A stretch of 64,000 bases of DNA from QHXW01 sp035297145 (lineage in GTDB: Bacteria > Acidobacteriota > Terriglobia > Bryobacterales > Bryobacteraceae), in assembly GCA_035297145.1 (NCBI GenBank), contig DATGZN010000078.1, positions 1 to 64,000 on the forward strand. The letters are read 5' to 3'. Below, in pieces: positions 17,895 to 26,309 of this stretch. Below the pieces are notes generated by a model, which ran no database searches, was not told the DNA's origin, and was given only the letters and a program-made list of their open reading frames with translations. Numbering within the stretch: the first letter of the stretch is position 1; every line of letters begins with the position of its first letter. The position numbers were made by a program, and so were the translations under genes.

Positions 17895-18386
17895 TCATTT
17901 TTGCACCGGCATCCATACTTCGATATCACCCATGCCGGTTTGCGGATTGAAACGCTCGCCGTAGCGTTCGAAAAATGCTGGTGCGCCAGGGGCGGGTTGT
18001 ACGGGTTGATGGCCGGACGATGGAAACCACCTATGCCAGATGTTGTCGAGTGTGTGGCGTAGCTGGGACACATGCGCGCGATGTGCAAACACCGCGTATC
18101 GTTGCGCGGGTATCGTCGTATGGCTGACCTCCGGGGGAAGGCCGGAGACACTGGAAACCTCGACGCCACAAAGGTAATCGATGCCGTCGGAGACTGGAAA
18201 GCACAGGCCGTAATACACGTTGCCAGTCATATTGGGCAGCCTCCCGAAGGATACGAATCGCTGCCAAAGTGCGGGAATACTATCGAACTCTGCCATGGTG
18301 AAATGACCGCGTAGCCCAGCAATCAGCAGCGATTTTCCATTTTCGAAGCGCGGAGTTTCCACGGCGGCGGTTCCCTGTTGTTCCAT
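17895..18386 (-). CDS. GyrI-like / AraC effector-binding-domain protein
   Basis: 163-residue single-domain protein of the GyrI-like (SOUL/Cass2-type) ligand-binding fold: AGLRGHFTMAEFDSIPALWQRF, then YYGLCFPVSDGIDYLCGVEV and a C-terminal FERYGERFNPQTG plus IEVWMPV, which carries the usual acidic residue. Stand-alone copies bind cationic drugs or dyes, and some hydrolyse cyclopropanes. It follows two DGPF genes, which fits a stress-response regulon of the nearby ECF sigma factor. No DNA-binding domain is attached. Confidence 0.75.
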   Translation of the reverse strand: MEQQGTAAVETPRFENGKSLLIAGLRGHFTMAEFDSIPALWQRFVSFGRLPNMTGNVYYGLCFPVSDGIDYLCGVEVSSVSGLPPEVSHTTIPAQRYAVFAHRAHVSQLRHTLDNIWHRWFPSSGHQPVQPAPGAPAFFERYGERFNPQTGMGDIEVWMPVQK

Positions 18387-18421
18387 AAGATGTGTTTCCA
18401 GTATTGTTGCGTGAGATATGG

Positions 18422-18844
18422 TTAGCCTTTCTTTTCCGCAAATTCTTTAAGCCAACTCGCGTTCGCGATCGCTTCGCTCGAGGCAAATTCCTCCAGTCCC
18501 ATGATTTGGCGGATCTCGACCTCCGCGTCCTTGCCTTCGCCATGAGGAGCGGGAGCGCGCATGGCCCACTCCAACGCTTCCTGTTTCGACTTCACTTTGA
18601 TGATCCAGAAGCCCCCGATGACCTCTTTAGTTTCGGCGAAGGGTCCGTCGATCACGGTCTTCTTACCTCCCGAAAACTGGATGCGAGCGCCTTTGGAAGT
18701 AGGCTGGAGTCCGGCGAGATCCACCAGCACACCAGCCTTAATGAGCTCCTCGTTATATTTGCCCATCGCCTGAATCAGCTCTTCGCTGGGCATCTTGCCT
18801 GCCTCAAACTCCTTACTTGCCTTGACGATCATCATGAATCGCAT
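18422..18844 (-). CDS. YciI/DGPF-domain protein (1)
   Basis: 140-residue YCII-related protein with the ferredoxin-like fold start MRFMMIVKASKEFE and the signature TVIDGPFAETKEVIGGFWII (DGPFAE). A helical C-terminal extension follows the fold. AAGGGG sits seven bases before the ATG. DGPF proteins accompany ECF42 sigma factors in many phyla; their biochemical role is unsettled. It lies between the second DGPF gene and the GyrI-like gene in one minus-strand run. Confidence 0.85.
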   Translation of the reverse strand: MRFMMIVKASKEFEAGKMPSEELIQAMGKYNEELIKAGVLVDLAGLQPTSKGARIQFSGGKKTVIDGPFAETKEVIGGFWIIKVKSKQEALEWAMRAPAPHGEGKDAEVEIRQIMGLEEFASSEAIANASWLKEFAEKKG

Positions 18845-18897
18845 TTTTTATTCCCCTTATGGAATCGAATGACGAGCCGCGAAATCGACAGCGGCGT

Positions 18898-19254
18898 CTA
18901 ATGCGGTGGCAGGGCCGGAATCTCAATCACCGGCCGGATTTCGACCGTTCCTTTGCGCGCTCCCGGAATCCTCGCGGCAATGCCAATCGCCTCGTCGAGA
19001 TCCTTGGCATTGATCATGAAGAAGCCTCCCAGCTGCTCGCGCGTCTCGGCGAACGGACCATCGGTCACCAGCCGCTTGCCGTCGCGGATGCGGACACTGG
19101 TGGCGGTCGCGACTGGCTGCAATGGCGACGTGGAAAGGAACTGACCCTTGGAATTGAGATCATGGGCTAGCGCTGTCGACTCCACGTAACACTCCTGTCG
19201 CTCGGTCTGGTTCAGCGCTTTCTCGTCCAGGTAGATCAGCAGCATGTATTTCAT
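18898..19254 (-). CDS. YciI/DGPF-domain protein (2)
   Basis: 118-residue YCII-related protein: MKYMLLIYLDEKAL, LVTDGPFAETREQLGGFFMI and VEIRPVIEI. The ATG at 19254 has AGGAG eight bases upstream, which rules out an upstream TTG/ATG choice. It is the first gene behind the putative ECF42-type promoter and diverges from the sigma gene by 77 bases, the classic ECF42 layout. Confidence 0.87.
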   Translation of the reverse strand: MKYMLLIYLDEKALNQTERQECYVESTALAHDLNSKGQFLSTSPLQPVATATSVRIRDGKRLVTDGPFAETREQLGGFFMINAKDLDEAIGIAARIPGARKGTVEIRPVIEIPALPPH

Positions 19255-19274
19255 TCGCGCTCCTGTATCAGTGA

Positions 19275-19301
19275 GTCGAACGGCGTGGGGCCAGATCGAC
19301 A
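19275..19301 (-). promoter_or_regulatory. Putative ECF42-dependent promoter for the DGPF operon
   Basis: Read on the minus strand: TGTCGA (19301-19296), a 17-base spacer, then CGAC (19278-19275), ending about 20 bases before the DGPF start. As I recall, ECF42 factors in Streptomyces use a TGTCGA -35 and a CGA/TC -10. The match plus the location supports control by the divergent sigma gene. Confidence 0.5.
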
Positions 19302-19331
19302 CCGCGGGAACGGAAAAATTTACAATCAGAT

Positions 19332-20585
19332 ATGCCGTCCGACCCAGCCGCCGCCATTGAAGCAGTTTACCGCTCCGATTGGGGCCGGATTGTGGCGACT
19401 CTGATCCGCATGGTCGGCGATTTCGACTTGGCCGAAGAGGCTGTGCAGGAAGCGTTTACGGCTGCCGTGGATCAATGGCGTGCGTCCGGCGTCCCGGAGT
19501 CGCCGCGGGCGTGGATCGTCCAAACCGCACGAAATAAGGCGATTGACCGCATCCGGCGCAAAACACATTTCGAAGAGAAGGTTGTGCCGTATCTCACATT
19601 AGGATCGGATTCAGTCGTCAAACAACCAGATTTCGACGCCAGCGAGATCCCAGATGACCGCCTTCGCCTGATCTTCACCTGCTGTCACCCGGCGCTCGCA
19701 CTGGATTCGCAGGTCGCCCTGACGCTCCGCACCCTCTGCGGCCTGGAAACCGACGAGATCGCGCGTGCTTTTCTCGTACCGTCCACGACCATGGCGCAGC
19801 GGCTGGTTCGCGCCAAGCGCAAAATTCGCGACGCAGGCATTCCTTACGCGGTTCCCGAGCTGACGGAAATGGCCGAGCGGCTCGAGGCTGTGCTGACCGC
19901 CATTTATCTGGTTTTCAACGAAGGCTACGCGGCCACTCGCGGCGGACCACTGGTAAGGACCGATCTCTGCGCGGAGGCCATCCGGTTGGGGCGCCTGGTC
20001 GTGACGTTGCTAGGTCCGCAACCTCCGGCCGAGGCCGCGGGACTTGTTGCCCTCATGCTGCTTCACGATGCTCGCCGCGACGCCCGTCTGGATGAGGCCG
20101 GCGATCTGGTTATTCTCGAGGAGCAGGACCGCACCCGCTGGAACCTGGCGCAGGTCATGGAGGCGTTGCCGCTGGTTGCCTACGCGATGCGTAGTGAGCC
20201 GGGTCCGTTTGCCTTGCAGGCCGCCATCGCGGCCGAGCATTGCCGCGCCGCACGGTCGGAAGATACCGATTGGGCCAATATCCTGCGGATTTACACGGAG
20301 TTGGAACGGCAGCAGCCGACTCCTATCGTCTCTCTGAATCGTGCGGTGGCGGTCGCCATGGCGGATGGGCCGGGGCAGGCTCTGGAGCTGATCGATGCCT
20401 TGGCCGACACCAACGATCTCGACAATTATCACTTGCTGCATGCCGCACGAGCCGATATGCTGCGACGTCTTGGGTCGGCCGAGGAAGCGGCGAAGAGCTA
20501 CACGCGGGCACTCGCATTGGTAACCAATGACAGTGAGCGCCGATTTCTGGAGCGTCGCCTGCGGGAGATGAAGTCATTGGCCTAG
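19332..20585 (+). CDS. ECF RNA polymerase sigma factor, ECF42 group with C-terminal TPR-like extension
   Basis: 417 residues, more than twice a normal ECF factor. Region 2 (about 8-75) includes DLAEEAVQEAFTAAVDQW and ARNKAIDRIRR. Region 4 (about 110-165) includes LRTLCGLETDEIARAFLVP and MAQRLVRAKRKI. The remaining 240 residues carry the DUF6596 segment (LVFNEGYAATRGG) and helical TPR-like repeats near the end (YHLLHAARADMLRRLGSAEEA), typical of ECF42. No anti-sigma gene is adjacent; in this group the extension itself is thought to control activity. It is followed after 16 bases by an MmcQ/YjbR gene. Confidence 0.9.
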   Translation: MPSDPAAAIEAVYRSDWGRIVATLIRMVGDFDLAEEAVQEAFTAAVDQWRASGVPESPRAWIVQTARNKAIDRIRRKTHFEEKVVPYLTLGSDSVVKQPDFDASEIPDDRLRLIFTCCHPALALDSQVALTLRTLCGLETDEIARAFLVPSTTMAQRLVRAKRKIRDAGIPYAVPELTEMAERLEAVLTAIYLVFNEGYAATRGGPLVRTDLCAEAIRLGRLVVTLLGPQPPAEAAGLVALMLLHDARRDARLDEAGDLVILEEQDRTRWNLAQVMEALPLVAYAMRSEPGPFALQAAIAAEHCRAARSEDTDWANILRIYTELERQQPTPIVSLNRAVAVAMADGPGQALELIDALADTNDLDNYHLLHAARADMLRRLGSAEEAAKSYTRALALVTNDSERRFLERRLREMKSLA

Positions 20586-20601
20586 ACCGGAGAGGGAGTC
20601 G

Positions 20602-20979
20602 ATGGACGCACAAGACTTTCGCCGCATTGCTTTGAGTCTGAAGGGTGTCAAGGAGAGCTCGCACATGGGCGCGCCCGATTTCCGCGTCGACGGCCGGATC
20701 TTTGCCACTCTCGCCTCGCAGAGCCAGGGCTACGGGAACCTGAAGCTCACGCTGGAGCAGCAGGCCGCATTTGTCGAGGAAATGCCAGAGGTTTTTTTGC
20801 CCATTGCAGGCGGATGGGGACGAATGGGCATGACTCACATCCGGCTGGCCGCCGCCAGTGAGGATGTTCTAGAGGGCGCGCTACGCACGGCCTGGAAATT
20901 AAGGGTGGAGGGAAACGCGAAGGCAACCCCCAAAAAAGCTCGCCACCCGAGCATCACGAAAAAATTCCGTCGCGCGTGA
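20602..20979 (+). CDS. MmcQ/YjbR-family protein (1)
   Basis: 125 residues of the CyaY-like MmcQ/YjbR fold: DFRRIALSLKGVKESSHMG, VDGRIFATLAS, then a C-terminal basic tail (KATPKKARHPSITKK). GGAGAGGGAG precedes the ATG. It is likely cotranscribed with the ECF42 gene. YjbR binds DNA in vitro, but its role is unknown. Confidence 0.8.
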   Translation: MDAQDFRRIALSLKGVKESSHMGAPDFRVDGRIFATLASQSQGYGNLKLTLEQQAAFVEEMPEVFLPIAGGWGRMGMTHIRLAAASEDVLEGALRTAWKLRVEGNAKATPKKARHPSITKKFRRA

Positions 20980-20992
20980 TCGATCGATGTAG

Positions 20993-21025
20993 CGCGGGCT
21001 CACCCGTAGTGTGCGGGAACCCGCG
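20993..21025. terminator. Nested hairpin between convergent genes
   Basis: CGCGGG/CCCGCG stem enclosing a smaller CCCG/CGGG stem, between the two facing MmcQ/YjbR genes. There is no clear U-run. Confidence 0.35.
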
Positions 21026-21030
21026 GCCTT

Positions 21031-21381
21031 TCATTCCAGCCCCAACTCCCCCCGCACCTTCTTCGGCAGCTTCGCCGCCACCATCGAATAGGAATCCTTG
21101 ATCAGCCGTTTCAGTTCCTTGGCCGGCAGCGCTTCCAGGCTCTCAAGCAACACCCACTTGTTGCGCGCCAGGTACGGCGCTGGAATCATGCCCTCGCGCT
21201 CAACTAACTCCGCGAATTCTTCAGGCGTGCACTTGAAGGAAACCGAGGTAGGGGTTCGATCCAATGCCGCAATCGCGAACATTTTCCTGCCGATGCGGAA
21301 CAGCAGATTGTTTCCCCATTGGATATCTTCTGTCGCGTGCGGCAGCGACAAGCAATACCGCCGCAACGTCTCGATGTCCAT
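21031..21381 (-). CDS. MmcQ/YjbR-family protein (2)
   Basis: 116 residues: MDIETLRRYCLSLPHATEDIQW, RIGRKMFAIAALD, FKCTPEEFAELVE and ARNKWVLLESLEALP are classic for the family. The ATG at 21381 shares one base with the stop of the upstream membrane-protein gene (TGATG), so translation is coupled and the longer upstream reading is rejected. It closes the rnhB-rplS minus-strand cluster and faces its paralogue at 20602. Confidence 0.85.
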   Translation of the reverse strand: MDIETLRRYCLSLPHATEDIQWGNNLLFRIGRKMFAIAALDRTPTSVSFKCTPEEFAELVEREGMIPAPYLARNKWVLLESLEALPAKELKRLIKDSYSMVAAKLPKKVRGELGLE

Positions 21382-21680
21382 CACCAGAACCGGCGCAGGC
21401 GGAGAATCTCCACGAACGCGATGTACAAGTTGATCACGCCGAGCCCGCTGACGGCGCCGCGAAAATATCCGCTGTCCCAATAGCCGCTATGGAGCAGGGA
21501 AGAGAAGAAGTTGTTGTCCCAGACTTCACCCACCCAGGGAAACACCAGAAGAAAGCAGCCCAGTTCGAGACAAAAGATGATCAGCAAAATGGCGGAGAGC
21601 TTCTGATACCAGTGATACACAGGGCGTATCCCGGCGGGCGCCGGCTCGGTGACCGTCGGGGTCGGTGGTTCTATCGGCAT
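21381..21680 (-). CDS. Small membrane protein of unknown function
   Basis: 99 residues: a Pro/Thr-rich N-terminus, a hydrophobic helix at about 28-50 (LSAILLIIFCLELGCFLLVFP), a short Trp/Tyr-rich loop and a second helix at about 75-93. It overlaps rnhB by ten bases and the following YjbR gene by one, so all three are read together. I do not recognise the family. Confidence 0.65.
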   Translation of the reverse strand: MPIEPPTPTVTEPAPAGIRPVYHWYQKLSAILLIIFCLELGCFLLVFPWVGEVWDNNFFSSLLHSGYWDSGYFRGAVSGLGVINLYIAFVEILRLRRFW

Positions 21681-22372
21681 GTGCTCGCTTCGAGGGCAAA
21701 CAGGTCGAGCTGCCCGTCATCCAGTGGAAACAGATACCGCGCGCGCACCGGCTCAAAGCTGGCGCGATGCAGCGGCGTCGGCCCGTATTCCTCGAGCGCC
21801 TTCAGATGCTCCGGCGTGTTATAGCCTTTGTGGCTCGCCAAACCGTACTGCGGATAAACCTCGTCCCACACACGCATGCAGGCGTCGCGCGTCACCTTCG
21901 CAATAATTGAGGCCGCGGCAATCGCCTGGCACCGGGCGTCTCCGTGGATGATTGGTTGTTGCGGAATCGAGAGATCCAGCGGCACGGCGTCGATCAATAT
22001 GAAATCCGCCGCCGGCGACAGCTGCTCTACGGCTCGCTTCATGGCCAGCCGCGACGCCTGATAGATATTGATGCGATCGATCATGGCCGCATCCACCGCC
22101 GCCACCGCCCAAGAAACCGCGCGCTCGCGGATGCGCTCCGCCAGCACTTCCCGGCGCTCTGCCTCGAGCTGCTTACTGTCGTTGAGACCGCGAATGGGCC
22201 TGTCGGGAGACAAGATCACAGCGCCGGCAAAGACCGCGCCGAATAGCGATCCGCGTCCCACCTCGTCGACGCCTGCCACCGTCAGGAAGCCGCGCGCCCG
22301 CAACTCGCGCTCCAGCGTTCCCTCGCAGCGGAGCTTCGCGATTGGGTTTGCCGATGCCACGTGCGCGGCCAC
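21671..22372 (-). CDS. rnhB: Ribonuclease HII
   Basis: 233-residue endonuclease that removes RNA or single ribonucleotides from RNA-DNA hybrids. The catalytic set is present: AGVDEVGRGSLFG (first Asp-Glu), FILIDAVPL, HGDARCQAIAAASIIAKVTRD and HKGYNTPEHLKAL. It starts with GTG at 22372, seven bases after rplS; a second GTG four codons later is possible. The short N-terminal extension is unremarkable. rplS-rnhB is a common bacterial order. Confidence 0.92.
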   Translation of the reverse strand: MAAHVASANPIAKLRCEGTLERELRARGFLTVAGVDEVGRGSLFGAVFAGAVILSPDRPIRGLNDSKQLEAERREVLAERIRERAVSWAVAAVDAAMIDRINIYQASRLAMKRAVEQLSPAADFILIDAVPLDLSIPQQPIIHGDARCQAIAAASIIAKVTRDACMRVWDEVYPQYGLASHKGYNTPEHLKALEEYGPTPLHRASFEPVRARYLFPLDDGQLDLFALEASTCR

Positions 22373-22379
22373 TCGCGGT

Positions 22380-22727
22380 TTACTCGCGTTCGCGGAGCCG
22401 CGCCGCCTTGCCCTTCAGGCTGCGCAGATAGTATAGTTTCGCGCGCCGCACCCGGCCGGTGCGCACCACGTCGATGTGATCGATCACCCGCGCGTGCAGC
22501 GGAAAAATGCGCTCCACGCCTTGTCCGAAACTCACCTTCCGGACCGTGATGCTTTCTCCCATGCCCGTATTCTTGCGGGCGATCACCGTGCCTTCGAACG
22601 CTTGCAGCCGTTCCTTGTCGCCTTCCTTGATCTTCACGTGCACGCGAATCGTGTCTCCCGGCCGGAACTCCGGGACCTCCGCCCGCTTATGTTTTTGGAT
22701 GAATTTGGTCAACAACGGGTGATTCAT
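22380..22727 (-). CDS. rplS: 50S ribosomal protein L19
   Basis: 115 residues, the usual length, at the 30S-50S interface. Motifs: FRPGDTIRVHVKIKEGDKERLQAFEG, RKNTGMGESITVRKVSFGQGVERIFPLHA and VRRAKLYYLR. It lies 13 bases after trmD in the canonical rpsP-rimM-trmD-rplS order. Confidence 0.96.
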   Translation of the reverse strand: MNHPLLTKFIQKHKRAEVPEFRPGDTIRVHVKIKEGDKERLQAFEGTVIARKNTGMGESITVRKVSFGQGVERIFPLHARVIDHIDVVRTGRVRRAKLYYLRSLKGKAARLRERE

Positions 22728-22740
22728 GGTCGTAATCCCT

Positions 22741-23475
22741 TCAGTGTCCTTTATCGTACTTGAAATCCGCCTGCGCCGCCTGTTTCAGGTCGGGCCGCAA
22801 ACGCGCGGTCTTTTCCAGTGCCGCTTGTTCCCGCCAGCGGCGGATCTGCTCATGGTTCCCACTCAACAAAACTTCCGGCACGCACCACCCGCGAAATTCC
22901 GCTGGCCTGGTGAACTGCGGGCAATCCAGCACGCCGCCATCCGCTCCAAACGATTCACGCACCGCCGAATCCGCGTTGCCCAGCACGCCCGGGATCAGCC
23001 TCGCGATCGCGTCGATCACCACCGCCGCCGCCAGTTCGCCTCCGCTGAGCACGTAATCGCCGATCGTCAATTCCTCATCCACCAGATGCTCCGCAACACG
23101 CTCGTCTACGCCCTCGTAGCGCCCACAGATCAGCAACAGTTCCGCTGCCTCACCCAGCCGCCGTGCCGCCGCCTGATCGAATTTTCTTCCTTGCGCCGAA
23201 AGCAAAATCACGCGCCGTGCCTCATCCTTTTCGCTCCGCACACGTTCCGGGAAGATCGTTTCCACCGCCGCGAACAGCGGCTCCGGCTTGAGCAGCATGC
23301 CTTCACCACCGCCGAATGGCCGGTCATCCACGGTTTTGTGCCGGTCCGCGGTCCAGTCCCGCAGGTTGTGAATCCGGATCTCGAGCTTCCCGTCCTGCTG
23401 CGCCCGCGCCACCACCCCATGCTCAAACGGCCCGTGAAAAAATTCGGGAAAAATGGTGACAACGTGAAACTTCAC
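22741..23475 (-). CDS. trmD: tRNA (guanine-37-N1)-methyltransferase
   Basis: 244-residue SPOUT enzyme that methylates G37 next to the anticodon using S-adenosylmethionine. Motifs: MKFHVVTIFPEFF, DDRPFGGGEGML, LLICGRYEGVDERV, IGDYVLSGGELAA and RESFGADGGVLDCPQFTRP. It starts with GTG overlapping the rimM stop (GTGA). This enzyme's substrate class includes Leu and Pro tRNAs with G37, such as the unusual one at 60961. Confidence 0.96.
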   Translation of the reverse strand: MKFHVVTIFPEFFHGPFEHGVVARAQQDGKLEIRIHNLRDWTADRHKTVDDRPFGGGEGMLLKPEPLFAAVETIFPERVRSEKDEARRVILLSAQGRKFDQAAARRLGEAAELLLICGRYEGVDERVAEHLVDEELTIGDYVLSGGELAAAVVIDAIARLIPGVLGNADSAVRESFGADGGVLDCPQFTRPAEFRGWCVPEVLLSGNHEQIRRWREQAALEKTARLRPDLKQAAQADFKYDKGH

Positions 23476-24008
23476 GAGCGGTTCAAATCCTTCAGTCCTT
23501 CCGGCAAATTCACTAGAATCCTTTTCGCTGCGGTGTCAATCTTCACGCAGATCGAGCGGGCGAACGGAATCAACAACTCTCCACCCACCTCCAGCAGTCC
23601 CGCGCCTCCCCCATCCTGCCATCCGGTCACCGTTCCCACCAGGCCGCCCGTGGCACGGTCACGCACCTCGCAGCCCATCAGATCCGAAAGATAATGCTCG
23701 CCCTGATCGAGCGCCAGCCGCTCCGCCATCGGAATCCGGACTTCGGTATGCTCCAGCAGCTCCGCCTGCGACATGGTATCCACGCCTTGGAGCTTGAAAA
23801 GCCACACGCGCAAGTGTTCGCGCACCGACTCCACCTGAAACCGCCCGGGGTCCAACGCCCGCCCGTCGCGGAATAGGAAAACTTCTTCTAATCGCTGGAA
23901 TCGCTCCGGCTTACTGGTGAGCGCTACTGCGGCCAGCTCTCCATGGATACCCCACGCCCGTCCCAGCCTGGCGACGGTGACCCATTGATCCTCTGTCGGA
24001 AGGCTCAC
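23472..24008 (-). CDS. rimM: 16S rRNA processing / 30S maturation protein RimM
   Basis: 178 residues. The N-terminal RimM barrel (VTVARLGRAWGIHGELA) and C-terminal PRC-like barrel (YLSDLMGCEVRD ... LIPFARSICVKIDTAAKRI) are complete. It assists 30S head assembly around S19. It starts with GTG overlapping the khpA stop (GTGA). trmD follows with the same type of overlap. Confidence 0.94.
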   Translation of the reverse strand: MSLPTEDQWVTVARLGRAWGIHGELAAVALTSKPERFQRLEEVFLFRDGRALDPGRFQVESVREHLRVWLFKLQGVDTMSQAELLEHTEVRIPMAERLALDQGEHYLSDLMGCEVRDRATGGLVGTVTGWQDGGGAGLLEVGGELLIPFARSICVKIDTAAKRILVNLPEGLKDLNRS

Positions 24009-24235
24009 TCCAGAATTTCGAGCGTGAACCGCCGGTTGAGCTTCATCCCGGCGGCGCCGAGGATGGTGCGGATCGAGCGGGCAGTCCGGCCCTGCTTCCC
24101 GATCACTTTACCCAGGTCGCTGGGGGCCACGCGCAACTCCAAAACCGTTACCTGTTCACCCTCCACCACGTGCACACTGACCTCATCCGGGATGTCCACG
24201 AGAGCTTTCGCGATGTCTTCAATCAGCTGCTTCAT
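24005..24235 (-). CDS. khpA: KH-domain RNA-binding protein KhpA
   Basis: 76 residues, a single KH domain with the GxxG loop IGKQGRTARSIRTIL. It binds RNA with KhpB/Jag and affects envelope growth in other bacteria. The start is decided by a perfect AGGAGG (24248-24243) seven bases before the ATG at 24235. The ATG at 24256 would put this site inside the gene. It overlaps rimM by four bases. Confidence 0.92.
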   Translation of the reverse strand: MKQLIEDIAKALVDIPDEVSVHVVEGEQVTVLELRVAPSDLGKVIGKQGRTARSIRTILGAAGMKLNRRFTLEILE

Positions 24236-24340
24236 CCCCGCGCCTCCTAAGCCCATTCTAAACGACGGCGCAAAACGAAGTGGCGAAAGGAGTTGCTAAA
24301 CTTCCATTGGTACAGTTCCGAATCGCACAGTTTCCGGGTT

Positions 24341-24598
24341 TCAGGCGGCCGGTGTCGCAGCCGGGGCTGGGTGGTTCTTCACCAGCCGCTCCACCGTATG
24401 GGACATCTGCGCGCCGGCTTTTACCCAGTGCGTGATCCTCTCGTGTTTCAGGTCCACCGCCGCCGGATTAGTCCGCGGGTTATAGTGGCCCACCACTTCG
24501 ATGTTCCGGCCATCCCGCGCTTTTTCCTTTTCGATCACCACCACCCGGTAGAACGGTTTCTTTTTAGCGCCGAATCGCGCCAGTCGAATCATTAACAT
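24341..24598 (-). CDS. rpsP: 30S ribosomal protein S16
   Basis: 85 residues: IRLARFGAKKKPFYRVVVIEKEK, VGHYNPR and HWVKAGAQMSHTVERLVK. It starts at ATG 24598 with AGGAG twelve bases upstream; a second ATG two codons later is the family's usual start and is equally possible. It lies between ffh and khpA. Confidence 0.95.
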   Translation of the reverse strand: MLMIRLARFGAKKKPFYRVVVIEKEKARDGRNIEVVGHYNPRTNPAAVDLKHERITHWVKAGAQMSHTVERLVKNHPAPAATPAA

Positions 24599-24621
24599 GC
24601 TGACTTCTGACTCCTGTCTTT

Positions 24622-25962
24622 CTAAAATGCCGGTAATTTCAACTTGCCCAGCTTCTTTCCCAGAAATCCGCCGGAGAAACTCTTCATCATCTTACGCGCT
24701 TGCGAATACTGCTTCAGCAACTGGTTGACGTCCTGCACACTGGTTCCGCTGCCTTTGGCGATGCGCCGCCGCCGGCTGCCGTTGATAATCATGTGGTTCG
24801 CGCGCTCCCGCGGCGTCATGGAATCGATGATCGCGACCACGTTTGTAATCTCTTTTTCGTCGATTTTGACGTTCTTGAGATCTTTCATGATGCCCATATT
24901 CGGCATCATCCCTAGGATCGATTCCAGCGGGCCGAGCTTCCGAATTTGCCGGATCTGATCGCGGAAGTCCTCAAGTGTAAAGTCGTTTTCGATCAGCTTA
25001 CGCTGCATCTCCACGGCTTGTTTCTTATCGATGGCCTCTTCCGCCTTCTCGATGAACGAGAGGACGTCGCCCATGCCCAGGATGCGCGAGGCCACGCGGT
25101 CCGGGTAAAACACTTCGAGCGCGTCGGACTTTTCTCCCACGCCCACAAACTTGAGCGGTTGGCCGGTTACCTGGCGGATGGAGAGCGCCGCGCCGCCGCG
25201 CGCATCGCCGTCCATCTTGGTCAGCACGATGCCCGTGATGCCCAAACGTTTGTGGAATTCGTCCGCGCTCTTCACCGCGTCCTGGCCGGTCATGGCGTCG
25301 GCCACGAACAGGATTTCGACCGGCGTCAGCATCTCGCGAAGCTGCTGCAATTCGGTCATGAGCTGGTCGTCAATGTGCAGCCGCCCGGCCGTATCGACGA
25401 GCAGCACATCGCGACCCGTATTGGCGGCTTCCTTGCGTGCGGACCGTGCCAGATCCGCCGGCGCCGTCTCTTCCGGCGTGCCCGTGTAAATCGGCTGGTT
25501 AATGTCGCGCGCCACGATGCGCAGTTGTTCCCGCGCCGCGGGCCGATATATGTCCACCGATACCAGCAGCGGCCGATGCCCATTTCTCGACAGCCACCGC
25601 GCGATCTTCCCGGTCGTTGTGGTTTTGCCGGATCCCTGCAACCCCACCATGAGAATCACGCTGGGCGGCTCGTTGGCGAAGCGTAACTTCGATTCGTGGC
25701 TGCCCAGGATCTTGATCATTTCATCGCGCACAATCGCGATGACCTGCTGCGAAGGCGAAAGCGCGGTCAGCACTTCCTCGCCCATGGCCTTCACTTTGAT
25801 GGCCTCGATCAATTGCTTGACAACCCGGAAATTGACGTCGGCTTCGAGCAGCGCGACGCGGATCTCCCGCAGCGCGGACTCCATGTTTTCCGCCGTCAGC
25901 CGCCCTTCGCCGCGCAGGCTCTTGAATACCCGCTGCAGCTTTTCCGATAAGTTGTCGAACAT
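24622..25962 (-). CDS. ffh: Signal recognition particle GTPase
   Basis: 446 residues. The N domain, the G domain (GLQGSGKTTTTGKIA P-loop, DIYRPAAREQL, DTAGR, TKMDGDARGG) and the Met-rich M domain (about 325-440, MTPRERANHMIINGSRRRRIAKGSG) are complete. With 4.5S RNA it targets membrane proteins cotranslationally. It is the first gene of the minus-strand cluster running to 21031. The RNA gene (ffs) was not found here. Confidence 0.96.
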   Translation of the reverse strand: MFDNLSEKLQRVFKSLRGEGRLTAENMESALREIRVALLEADVNFRVVKQLIEAIKVKAMGEEVLTALSPSQQVIAIVRDEMIKILGSHESKLRFANEPPSVILMVGLQGSGKTTTTGKIARWLSRNGHRPLLVSVDIYRPAAREQLRIVARDINQPIYTGTPEETAPADLARSARKEAANTGRDVLLVDTAGRLHIDDQLMTELQQLREMLTPVEILFVADAMTGQDAVKSADEFHKRLGITGIVLTKMDGDARGGAALSIRQVTGQPLKFVGVGEKSDALEVFYPDRVASRILGMGDVLSFIEKAEEAIDKKQAVEMQRKLIENDFTLEDFRDQIRQIRKLGPLESILGMMPNMGIMKDLKNVKIDEKEITNVVAIIDSMTPRERANHMIINGSRRRRIAKGSGTSVQDVNQLLKQYSQARKMMKSFSGGFLGKKLGKLKLPAF

Positions 25963-26081
25963 GATCGCTTACGGAGTTTACAACCGGACACCAAGGCAAA
26001 CTGGTGGCCAGGAATGATTTAGACATTATAGCGGATTTTGGGCAACAAGACTTCTTTTGCCCCGGAACTGCGCCCAGGCTG

Positions 26082-26309
26082 TTAGGGCGAATGGAGATGC
26101 TGCAAAACGTCTACCAATAGCCATAGGCATAGCAGCAACTCGCAGGCGATTGGGAGTAACCATGCATCTGCCGAGTCCTCGATTTTGGATTTTCTCCATG
26201 CAGTCCACAGTGCCGAGATCAGCAAAGACGTCGCTATCAACCAAACGACAAGGTCAGGGATGTGATTGGTTGACTTCGTTTGCGCGAGCAGGAGTTCTGG
26301 TGGAAGCAA
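26082..26309 (-). CDS. Possible small two-helix membrane protein
   Basis: 75 codons from a TTG at 26309, with two strongly hydrophobic helices (LVVWLIATSLLISALWTAW and LLPIACELLLCLWLLVDVL) separated by a charged loop. The hydrophobic pattern is what argues for a gene; the TTG start and the overlap with the opposite reading frame argue against. Function unknown. Confidence 0.35.
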   Translation of the reverse strand: MLPPELLLAQTKSTNHIPDLVVWLIATSLLISALWTAWRKSKIEDSADAWLLPIACELLLCLWLLVDVLQHLHSP

